In this document: positions 1 to 5,442 of the stretch, in pieces
Layout: every line of letters begins with the position of its first letter
Numbering within the stretch: position 1 is the first letter of the stretch
Source: an uncultured Clostridia bacterium
Lineage (GTDB): Bacteria > Bacillota > Clostridia > HGM11514
Length of the DNA: 5,442 bases
Direction of reading: 5' to 3'
Assembly: GCA_934489915.1 (NCBI GenBank)
Contig: CAKSSZ010000118.1
Location: forward strand, 1 to 5,442
Translations under genes and position numbers: made by a program
The notes under the pieces: model-generated
Database searches by the model: none
What the model was told of the DNA's origin: nothing
Seen by the model: only the letters and a program-made list of their open reading frames with translations

Positions 1-6
1 TCCGTG

Positions 7-43
7 AAAAATCCCGCTTGCTGTGGCTATTCGGTTGCAAGCG
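7..43 (-). terminator. Possible weak terminator after the antiporter remnant
   Basis: A perfect 7-bp inverted repeat, CGCTTGC (37-43 read on the minus strand) and GCAAGCG (15-21), encloses a 15-base loop. It is followed on the minus strand by GGATTTTT. The loop is long and the T-run is only five bases and separated from the stem, so terminator function is uncertain. The rest of positions 1-65 shows no coding signal. Confidence 0.35.
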
Positions 44-65
44 CCCTCATAACGCCTTCACTGCG

Positions 66-310
66 CTACCAACTTTTTGCGAGTGCGCCTATCGGCGCAT
101 CCCCCTTCTTTTTTTCCAACAATCTTCGGTAGGTGGTGTCTATCAAAAATGCTCCCAAAGGTGCAGTTATTAAAACAGAAAGAAGCGCAACGGTCAAAAC
201 AGTCTCCCCGCAGGCAAGATCCATTGCGAGCGGAATCCCGACAATGGCAGCCTGCACAGTTCTTTCGCCAAACACCCTAACACCACAATCATTGCCAAAC
301 TGAAAAACAT
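66..310 (-). pseudogene. Internally deleted CPA-family cation/proton antiporter gene (fluoride-riboswitch-associated)
   Basis: Only the two ends of a multi-spanning antiporter remain. A good Shine-Dalgarno (GGGAGG) lies 9 bases before the ATG at 308-310. From there the frame reads MFFSLAMIVVLGCLAKELCR, a typical first transmembrane segment. In a different frame, from about 266, it reads ERTVQAAIVGIPLAMDLACGETVLTVALLSVLITAPLGAFLIDTTYRRLLEK in two stretches typical of the last helices of NhaP/CPA-type antiporters; the stop is at 66-68. Family members are about 390-400 residues, so roughly 300 central residues (near 0.9-1 kb) are missing, including the ion-binding core. The N-terminal frame, read across the junction, ends at a TGA at 194-196, so no functional protein is expected. 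Antiporters of this family are known companions of fluoride riboswitches and can export fluoride, which matches the RNA upstream. The alternative is an assembly collapse rather than a true deletion. Confidence 0.75.
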
Positions 311-330
311 ATCAAACAACCTCCCATAAT

Positions 331-426
331 GCAGAAAAGCTGACGCCCTCTGCAAAGAATCATTTGCAGAAGTCATCAGCTTTTACAAGCGGTTTTAGCC
401 CACGCTATGGGAGAACTTCATTCCCG
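331..426 (-). promoter_or_regulatory. Fluoride riboswitch (crcB motif) with terminator expression platform
   Basis: The minus-strand RNA fits the fluoride aptamer. P1 is GGGA (425-422) with UCCC (412-409), closing the loop AUGAAGUUC. A linker carries the family-typical AAAACCGC (396-389). P3 is GCUU (390-387) with AAGC (382-379), followed by the signature CUGAUGACUUCUGC (379-366). The pseudoknot forms between GAAGU (419-415) in the P1 loop and ACUUC (373-369), as in known crcB-motif RNAs. The 3' half of the aptamer is also the left arm of a large hairpin (384-335) ending in UUUU. The expected logic is therefore that fluoride binding stabilises the aptamer, prevents the terminator and turns on the downstream antiporter gene. 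A weak -10-like GATAAA (441-436) overlaps the SGNH stop and would place transcription start just before the aptamer; no convincing -35 was seen. The identification is by eye from motif memory. Confidence 0.85.
335..384 (-). terminator. Riboswitch OFF-state terminator hairpin
   Basis: Two 22-base arms (384-363 and 356-335) pair with a single A-G mismatch and two G-U pairs around a 6-base loop (362-357). The hairpin contains a perfect inner stem TCTGCAAA/TTTGCAGA and an outer stem AAAAGCTGA/TCAGCTTTT. The minus-strand product ends in TTTTCT. It shares bases with aptamer P3 and the pseudoknot, so the two folds are mutually exclusive. No other terminator lies downstream of the SGNH gene, so this hairpin may also end transcription of the glycosidase/esterase operon. 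Confidence 0.8.
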
Positions 427-439
427 TAAGTTTGTTTTA

Positions 440-1552
440 TCAAAAAATCATCTCGGATCCAGCCTTTTCCAGCAATTTCATCAGCTGAGGGTAAAAGAAT
501 TCCGCCATGGCTCGGTGTCCGGCTGCGTTTGGGTGTACCTCATCCTTAGTAAACAGCTCCCGATCCAGCGTTCCGTCCCGAAGCAGCACTTGTTCTGTTG
601 CAAATCCAATTGCACCGGTAGCGTCAATATTACGGTTGCGGGTGCGGTAATCGCAATAATCGGTGGGCGGGATGTGATTCAGGATCAGCTGAATTCCATA
701 CCGCCTGCACGCCTCAACAATCCGGTTGTACTGCTCCGCTGAATTCCCCTCATCAGAGCCGTTGGTGCCGATCAATACGCATAAGTATTCCGGTCGAATC
801 CAACGGTATTCCGATTCAAACTTCTCTAACACCTGTGAAATACAATCGCTGCCGGCAGCGGAAATTAAACAATCTCCGATCTTTTCACGCAGAATTCTGG
901 AATAACAGCTGCTCCTGCTCTCCCGGCCGTCCATATCGTGCAGACGCGCACCCTCGGTAATGCTATCCCCCACAAAGCATATTTTCGGACGATCCATCAT
1001 GAATACTTCCGCATGCAGCAATCGGCACGGCTCCCCTTCCCGCAGGGAAAAACCGTAATACCCCTGCTGGCAGCCGGCATATTCCCCGAATAACCGCAGG
1101 GAAAAACAGCGTTCTTCAGCCCGAATCCGCAAAATATTCATGCAGTCGTCTTTTTCCAGCTCCACCGTATAAATCCCCGGTTCCAAGGAAAATTCGCTTT
1201 CGCAGACATACCGGCGTTCGTAAATGAACCGCTCATCACAAAGAGCGCACATGGCAAGCCGCTGATTTTTAAAATCCACTACAAATTCACTTTCATTCGG
1301 CAGCATACCGGTTTGATCCGTACGGAAGGTATGCAGATTCAGCACCGTATCCGCACCAAACTCTACCCGCAGTCGCAGGCGTCGCCGATCTGCTCCGTAC
1401 AGTCTGGGTAAGTACAATACATGTTTTAAAGAAAAATCCTCATATCCGCCGGTACAAGTCGGCGCCGCACCGTCAGAAAACTCCCATCCGCCTCCCTTTA
1501 CCTGCCACTCCGGCGAAGAAAAGTCATCCTGAAACACACTGATCATTTTCAC
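440..1552 (-). CDS. SGNH/GDSL-family hydrolase with N-terminal beta-rich domain (probable carbohydrate esterase)
   Basis: Probable serine esterase, likely removing acetyl or other acyl groups from sugars in step with the neighbouring glycosidase. It has 370 residues and starts at GTG. Residues 1 to about 185 are beta-rich without catalytic motifs. The opening (FQDDFSSPEWQVKGGGWEF) resembles concanavalin-like or jelly-roll carbohydrate-binding folds, though this is inference. The SGNH domain follows. Block I is ICFVGDSITEG (191-201), with nucleophile Ser197. Block II is SAAGSD, with oxyanion Gly234. Block III is IGTNG, with Asn264. Block V is KDEVHPN, with Asp337 and His340. All four SGNH residues are present, but block III reads GTNG rather than the common GxND. 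There is no signal peptide, and about 15 cysteines are scattered through the protein, which fits a reducing cytoplasm. The gene starts 13 bases after the GH78-like gene and is evidently in its operon. The acyl group and sugar cannot be read from sequence. A fluoride riboswitch begins 14 bases after the stop. Confidence 0.87.
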   Translation of the reverse strand: MKMISVFQDDFSSPEWQVKGGGWEFSDGAAPTCTGGYEDFSLKHVLYLPRLYGADRRRLRLRVEFGADTVLNLHTFRTDQTGMLPNESEFVVDFKNQRLAMCALCDERFIYERRYVCESEFSLEPGIYTVELEKDDCMNILRIRAEERCFSLRLFGEYAGCQQGYYGFSLREGEPCRLLHAEVFMMDRPKICFVGDSITEGARLHDMDGRESRSSCYSRILREKIGDCLISAAGSDCISQVLEKFESEYRWIRPEYLCVLIGTNGSDEGNSAEQYNRIVEACRRYGIQLILNHIPPTDYCDYRTRNRNIDATGAIGFATEQVLLRDGTLDRELFTKDEVHPNAAGHRAMAEFFYPQLMKLLEKAGSEMIF

Positions 1553-1560
1553 AGCAATCT

Positions 1561-1567
1561 CCTCCTT
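1561..1567 (-). promoter_or_regulatory. Ribosome binding site of the SGNH hydrolase gene, overlapping the upstream stop codon
   Basis: The minus strand reads AAGGAGG, in which the two As belong to the TAA stop of the GH78-like gene. Spacing to the GTG start at 1550-1552 is 8 bases. An in-frame ATG two codons later would be 14 bases away. The GTG is therefore chosen, and translational coupling of the two genes is likely. Confidence 0.8.
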
Positions 1568-3674
1568 ATTTCGTCAGCTTAATTTCTGACGGAACGGAAA
1601 TTTTCGGTTCCTCGCCCCGCTTCATAGCAACGGTGATCATCCCGTAAGGGGTGGGCATCTCTATGGCTGCATCATCCAAATCGTACAGCTTGGGGTGAAG
1701 AGAAATTTCTTCAAACCCGGGCTTGACCATGGTAAAGCCCATTAATTTTGAAGGCAATTGGTAAGTCGGTGTGCCGCCCCAGACATGGCTGTAATCAAAT
1801 CCATAGCCGCCCATGGCATACCAGCCCTCCTGCAAGCCCTTTTCAAATTCGGTCATTGCTGTCCACCGTCTTAACTGGGGTAACCCATAGGTTCCAAAAA
1901 GGCCGGCCTTATAAATGGCTTCCATTACAAAATGCATAAAATAAGGCTGCGGTTGGGTGATGGTTTGATCCTCCAACGCCCGCGTTAGCAATGCCGCCGC
2001 CTGTTCCTCAGGCATCAAATCATACAACACCGCCAGAGTATTGGTATGCAGGCTAAAATACCGTTTTTTCGGATTTTCCGGAATAAATTTTTTTACCTCA
2101 TAGTCCTCGTTCAAACCGTCAAAATACAGCTGCCTGTCCTCATCATAAAAGAGCGAATAGGCCTGTTTTAACATTGCAAGGCGGGCAGAATATTTTTTGC
2201 AAAGAGCATCGTCCCCGGTAATTTCAAAAATTTTCAGCGCAGTTGCAAGTCCTCCTGCATAGAAAGCATTTAACGCCGCCTGCCCTAACGCTGCCGGCGG
2301 ATGGTGAAGGCTAAATCCGTCGACCGTCAGCCAATCCAGGAACATATAGCTTTCCGGGTGGGTGATAATACCACGCTCATCTGTATATGAATGGAATCGC
2401 TCCAGCAAGGTGATTAACGCCTCTTTGGTTTCCGCAAAAATCGCTTTGTCTGCGGTAAAAGTATAGTAATCGTAAAGCATAAAAATCCACATCATACTAT
2501 ACGTGCTATGGAACATATACCCGCCTGTGGTAACCATATAATCGGCAGTTCTGACAATATCGAACCGGGTCAGCTTAGGATCGCCGTATACAAAATAATT
2601 CATCAAGCTGGCAATCATATAATCCCCGGTGCAGCCCAGATTTTCCAGGTGCAGGGGGCTGTCCAGCTCAATGGTTTGGCGGCAAATTTTCAGCGCCCAT
2701 TTTCCCATATCATAGATTTTATTCAGATCCGCGTCGGACGAAACAAAGCTGCCCTCCTGCTCCACCGGATAATGCTCAAAGCAAAGGGAAAATTCATTGA
2801 CCGTAACCGGTTTCTTCCCGCTGTTTACAATGTACAGCCGTGCATTACCTATACTGGTCATATGTGCGCCTCTGAAATCAAGCCCCCGATCGAACAAAAC
2901 AGTTTCGGCGAACTTTGCGTTTTCAATCACCCGTTCCCAGCCGGTAACTTGGATCATACACTCACTTTCGGCCGATACGTTCAGGTGATAATAACAAGAA
3001 TAAATTTTTTCAAATTCAAACTCAACTGTTTTGATTTCGCCGGGATTGACAGTAATGGGAGCAAAGCCGGGGGGGAGAATTTTTTCCTCCGCAAGCATTG
3101 CAATGGGAGCGGCTTTCAACACCCGTTCGTCCCCTATTTCATTGGCAAAATGCCACTCGTCCGGACGAACAGTAAAATCTGTACGCCCAAAGGTATACCG
3201 TCTGAGGTCTTTTCTTGCCAGCCAATGCCGATCGCTTACCACAGTTTCCTTTGAACCGTCCGCAAATTCAATTTCTGCACTCAGGATCATGCCGGGACGC
3301 CCCTGGGACATTTCCAGCTGGGCAATAATATTCTTCTGAACCAGCACATAAAATTCAACCGTTTCAGAATCCAACGATACGGTATAAGTGTTATAATAGT
3401 GCTTTGGCATAGGGGTTGTACTGCCGTAATCGCCGCCTGCGCAAGCCGGCCCGTTCCCCACATAGTTGCCGTTCATAAACAATCGGAACGTTACATCCGC
3501 ACTAACGGAAACCTCTGCTTTTACAGCAGTTTTTTCATAGTGTTTTTCCAGCTTGAATTCCGCAGTAACAAACGGGTTCTTTTCCCGCTGCGGATCAAAA
3601 TAAGTAATTTCACTCATCTGATCATTGGGATAAATGCTTTTGTCAAGCCAGATCCATTTTGCCAAGTGATCCAT
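1566..3674 (-). CDS. GH78/alpha-L-rhamnosidase-like cytoplasmic glycoside hydrolase
   Basis: Probable glycosidase of the GH78 (alpha-L-rhamnosidase) type, which removes terminal sugars from plant or bacterial glycans. There are 702 residues from the preferred ATG, or 704 if the ATG six bases upstream is used. The start AKWIWL and the beta-sandwich motif FRLFMNGNYVGNGP (63-76) are typical of family N-termini. An alpha/alpha six-hairpin catalytic barrel follows at about 310-640. It carries DSPLHLENLGCTGD (338-351), FLDW (445-448), TEFEKG with candidate base Glu611 (608-612), and YSHVWGGTP (628-636). A C-terminal beta domain typical of bacterial rhamnosidases begins near PGFEEISLHP (652-661) and includes PTPYG (674-678). 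No signal peptide or membrane segment is seen, so it should act on imported oligosaccharides. The signature motif differs from the usual DxPxRxERxGWTGD: the Arg residues are His and Asn, and Trp is Cys. The usual acidic positions Asp338, Glu345 and Asp351 are kept. The fold and family are well supported; the substrate is uncertain. It is linked to the SGNH hydrolase gene downstream. Confidence 0.85.
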   Translation of the reverse strand: MDHLAKWIWLDKSIYPNDQMSEITYFDPQREKNPFVTAEFKLEKHYEKTAVKAEVSVSADVTFRLFMNGNYVGNGPACAGGDYGSTTPMPKHYYNTYTVSLDSETVEFYVLVQKNIIAQLEMSQGRPGMILSAEIEFADGSKETVVSDRHWLARKDLRRYTFGRTDFTVRPDEWHFANEIGDERVLKAAPIAMLAEEKILPPGFAPITVNPGEIKTVEFEFEKIYSCYYHLNVSAESECMIQVTGWERVIENAKFAETVLFDRGLDFRGAHMTSIGNARLYIVNSGKKPVTVNEFSLCFEHYPVEQEGSFVSSDADLNKIYDMGKWALKICRQTIELDSPLHLENLGCTGDYMIASLMNYFVYGDPKLTRFDIVRTADYMVTTGGYMFHSTYSMMWIFMLYDYYTFTADKAIFAETKEALITLLERFHSYTDERGIITHPESYMFLDWLTVDGFSLHHPPAALGQAALNAFYAGGLATALKIFEITGDDALCKKYSARLAMLKQAYSLFYDEDRQLYFDGLNEDYEVKKFIPENPKKRYFSLHTNTLAVLYDLMPEEQAAALLTRALEDQTITQPQPYFMHFVMEAIYKAGLFGTYGLPQLRRWTAMTEFEKGLQEGWYAMGGYGFDYSHVWGGTPTYQLPSKLMGFTMVKPGFEEISLHPKLYDLDDAAIEMPTPYGMITVAMKRGEEPKISVPSEIKLTK

Positions 3675-3681
3675 CTCCATG

Positions 3682-3689
3682 CTCCCTTC
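3682..3689 (-). promoter_or_regulatory. Ribosome binding site deciding the start of the GH78-like gene
   Basis: The minus strand reads GAAGGGAG here. Two ATGs follow, at 3678-3680 and 3672-3674. The first is only 1 base from the GGGAG core, too close for initiation. The second is 7 bases away, an optimal spacing. The second ATG (protein beginning MDHLAKWIWL) is therefore preferred. Confidence 0.7.
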
Positions 3690-3691
3690 TT

Positions 3692-3729
3692 AAAAAAAAA
3701 AAGCCGCCGAACCATTCGGCGGCTTTTTT
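3692..3729 (-). terminator. Intrinsic terminator after the pyruvate:ferredoxin oxidoreductase gene
   Basis: A perfect 9-bp GC-rich stem (3703-3711 with 3715-3723, loop CCA) is followed on the minus strand by 11 T residues (3702-3692). The A-run on the other side can add about six A-T pairs, so the structure could also work on the plus strand, although no plus-strand gene is present to use it. It begins 7 bases after the oxidoreductase stop codon. Its T-tract ends right at the ribosome binding site of the downstream glycosidase gene. That gene therefore depends on readthrough or on a promoter upstream of the hairpin. Confidence 0.93.
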
Positions 3730-3736
3730 CTTGCTC

Positions 3737-5442
3737 TTATTTAAACAATTCGCCGTACTTTGTCCAATGCTCGTATCTTTCCTTCGCCTGCTCTTCTGCC
3801 TTTTCAAAAAGCTCTTCGGCACGTTCCGGGAATTTACGCTTCAAGGAACTGTAACGTACTTCGTTCATAATGAAGTCTCTGTAAGTGATCTTGTCTGCAT
3901 CCGGTGCCTTTGAATCCAACTGGAAGGGATTCTTGCCTTCTGCCACTAAGGTCGGGTCATAGCGGAAGGTATTCCAATAACCTGCCAGAACAGCATTTTT
4001 GATGATCTGCTGCGTATTGGTCATACCGCCCTTGATACCGTGGTTAATGCAAGGCGCATAGCCGATGATCAGGGAAGGACCGTGATAAGCTTCCGCTTCC
4101 TTAATTGCTTTTACGGTCTGATTCATATCATAGCCCAGTGCAACCTGTGCTACATAAACATAACCGTAGGACATTGCAATCTCAGCCAGATTTTTCTTCT
4201 TCAACGGCTTACCGCCGGCTGCAAACTGTGCAACAGCGCCGGTAGGAGTAGACTTAGAAGCCTGACCACCAGTATTAGAATATACTTCAGTATCAAAGAC
4301 CATCACGTTGACATCTTCACCGGATGCCAGTACATGATCCAAACCGCCGAATCCGATATCGTAAGCCCAGCCGTCACCGCCGAAAATCCATACGCTCTTC
4401 TTGGACAGGAACTCTTTGTTTTTCAAAATTTCCTGTGCCTTGTCACAACCGCAGGCTTCCAGAGCGGCAATCAAATCACGGGTAGGCTGCTCATTGTCAG
4501 CACCGCTGGTATAAGTGTCCTTCCAAGCTTTTGCCGCTTCTGCCACAGCCGGATTTTCCAGCTTTTCAATCTTTTCAGCCAGGCGATCCCGCAGCTGCTT
4601 TGCAGCAATTGCCATTCCTAAGCCGTGCTCAGCGTTATCCTCAAACAGGGAGTTCGCCCAAGCCGGACCTCTGCCTTCATGATTGGTGGTATAAGGAGTA
4701 GAAGGTGCAGAGCCGCCCCAAATGGAGGAGCAACCTGTTGCGTTGGAAATATACGTTCTGTCACCGCAAATCTGTGTGATCAGCTTTGCATAAGGAGTCT
4801 CACCGCAGCCTGCGCAAGCGCCGGAGAATTCCAACAGAGGCTGACGGAACTGAGAATTCTTCACATTCAAAGGACCTGCCAGAACATCTGCTTTCGGCGG
4901 GATGGTTACCCCATAGTCAAAGCAAGGCTGCTGATCCATCTGAGAATCGATGGGTTTCATCACCAGGGCGCTGGTCTTAGCCGGGCAAACCTTTGCGCAG
5001 TTACCGCAGCCGCTGCAGTCCAAAGCGGAAACAACAATACCAAATTCATAACAATCCATGCCCTTGCCGATCATCTTCTTATGCTTCATATTTTCCGGCG
5101 CTGCAGCAACCTGGTCAGCATTCATCACAACCGGACGGATACAAGCATGAGGACAAACCAGAGAACACTGGTTACACTGAATACAATTTTCCGGAATCCA
5201 TTCCGGTACATCCACGGCAATACCGCGCTTTTCATATGCTGCCATACCCTGAGGCAGGTGACCGTCTACCATGCTCATAAAAGTAGAAACAGGCAGCTTG
5301 TCACCTCTTTGCTTATTGCAGGGTTCCAAAATGTTCTTCACAAATTCCGGAACATCACTGTCTGCAATCGCCTCATCCTGAGCAGTAGCCCAATCGGTGG
5401 GTACGTCAATTTTCTTAATATTCTTTTCCCCTTCAATGATTG
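3737..5442 (-). CDS. nifJ: Pyruvate:ferredoxin (flavodoxin) oxidoreductase, C-terminal half (partial, start lies beyond the right edge)
   Basis: Oxidatively decarboxylates pyruvate with CoA to acetyl-CoA and CO2, passing two electrons to ferredoxin or flavodoxin. It is a central cytoplasmic enzyme of anaerobic fermentation. The open frame continues without a stop to the right edge, giving 567 visible residues. The single-chain enzyme is usually about 1,170-1,190 residues, so roughly the N-terminal half is outside the window. An internal GTG at 5339-5341 is not the start, because the frame upstream of it still reads as typical PFOR sequence (KKIDVPTDWA). Counting from the first visible codon, two ferredoxin motifs CxxCxxCxxxCP have cysteines at 86/89/92/96 and 142/145/148/152. 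The proximal-cluster cysteines lie in CAGCGETPY (209, 212), NATGCSSIWGG (237) and YAPCINHG (464). The thiamine-pyrophosphate/Mg motif is GGDGWAYDIG (354-363), followed by Asn389 in VYSNTGGQ. All key residues seen are intact. The short C-terminal tail ends in KYGELFK. A strong terminator follows 7 bases after the TAA stop. Confidence 0.97.
   Translation of the reverse strand, partial: IIEGEKNIKKIDVPTDWATAQDEAIADSDVPEFVKNILEPCNKQRGDKLPVSTFMSMVDGHLPQGMAAYEKRGIAVDVPEWIPENCIQCNQCSLVCPHACIRPVVMNADQVAAAPENMKHKKMIGKGMDCYEFGIVVSALDCSGCGNCAKVCPAKTSALVMKPIDSQMDQQPCFDYGVTIPPKADVLAGPLNVKNSQFRQPLLEFSGACAGCGETPYAKLITQICGDRTYISNATGCSSIWGGSAPSTPYTTNHEGRGPAWANSLFEDNAEHGLGMAIAAKQLRDRLAEKIEKLENPAVAEAAKAWKDTYTSGADNEQPTRDLIAALEACGCDKAQEILKNKEFLSKKSVWIFGGDGWAYDIGFGGLDHVLASGEDVNVMVFDTEVYSNTGGQASKSTPTGAVAQFAAGGKPLKKKNLAEIAMSYGYVYVAQVALGYDMNQTVKAIKEAEAYHGPSLIIGYAPCINHGIKGGMTNTQQIIKNAVLAGYWNTFRYDPTLVAEGKNPFQLDSKAPDADKITYRDFIMNEVRYSSLKRKFPERAEELFEKAEEQAKERYEHWTKYGELFK

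Noticed and set aside
194..376. 60-codon minus-strand frame as an independent small membrane protein
   Set aside because: Its first ATG (374-376) lies inside the riboswitch aptamer. The Shine-Dalgarno points to the ATG at 308-310, and the hydrophobic part matches an antiporter N-terminus, so it is treated as part of the pseudogene.
407..742. 111-codon plus-strand open frame across the SGNH gene end
   Set aside because: It is antisense to the catalytic blocks of the SGNH hydrolase and the riboswitch, with no family resemblance.
2508..3254. 248-codon open frame on the plus strand opposite the GH78-like gene
   Set aside because: It is antisense to a well-supported enzyme, its translation has no recognisable domain, and no good ribosome binding site precedes it.
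4040..4621. 193-codon plus-strand open frame opposite the oxidoreductase
   Set aside because: It lies fully antisense to the thiamine-binding region of a highly conserved enzyme; composition and lack of motifs mark it as a shadow.
5339..5341. GTG as start of the oxidoreductase frame
   Set aside because: The upstream 33 codons to the window edge are open and read as conserved enzyme sequence; the true start is outside.
1..5442. CRISPR array, tRNA, rRNA or insertion sequence
   Set aside because: No spaced direct repeats, cloverleaf, rRNA-like stretch, transposase or terminal inverted repeats were seen.

Overview
This 5.4 kb window reads entirely on the minus strand. It most likely comes from an anaerobic, gut- or sediment-type Firmicute of the class Clostridia. 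The reasons are a homodimeric-type pyruvate:ferredoxin oxidoreductase, strong GGAGG-type ribosome binding sites, a fluoride (crcB-motif) riboswitch and a cytoplasmic GH78-like glycosidase. No 16S rRNA or other phylogenetic marker is present, so the placement is an inference.

In order of transcription (right to left): (1) The right third (3737-5442) is the C-terminal half of pyruvate:ferredoxin oxidoreductase (nifJ), running off the right edge. It carries both ferredoxin-type 4Fe-4S motifs, the cysteines of the proximal cluster and the thiamine-pyrophosphate motif. (2) A strong intrinsic terminator (3692-3729) fills the 56-base gap after it. Its T-tract lies directly against the ribosome binding site of the next gene. 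(3) A two-gene carbohydrate operon follows: a 702-residue GH78/alpha-L-rhamnosidase-like protein (1566-3674), then a 370-residue SGNH/GDSL hydrolase (440-1552). The two are separated by 13 bases, and the second gene's Shine-Dalgarno sequence abuts the first gene's stop codon. Together they look like an intracellular glycosidase and esterase pair acting on decorated, probably plant-derived, oligosaccharides. (4) Immediately after the SGNH gene lies a fluoride riboswitch with a terminator-type expression platform (331-426). (5) It stands in front of a wrecked CPA-family cation/proton (fluoride-associated) antiporter gene (66-310). About the first 20 codons are joined, in the wrong frame, to about the last 60, and the whole transport core is missing. 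(6) The last 65 bases at the left edge are non-coding and hold a weak terminator-like inverted repeat.

The most noteworthy item is the riboswitch-pseudogene pair: an apparently intact fluoride sensor whose target gene has collapsed by internal deletion. The OFF-state terminator of this orphan sensor is also the only terminator visible downstream of the glycosidase/esterase operon, so it may now serve that operon.
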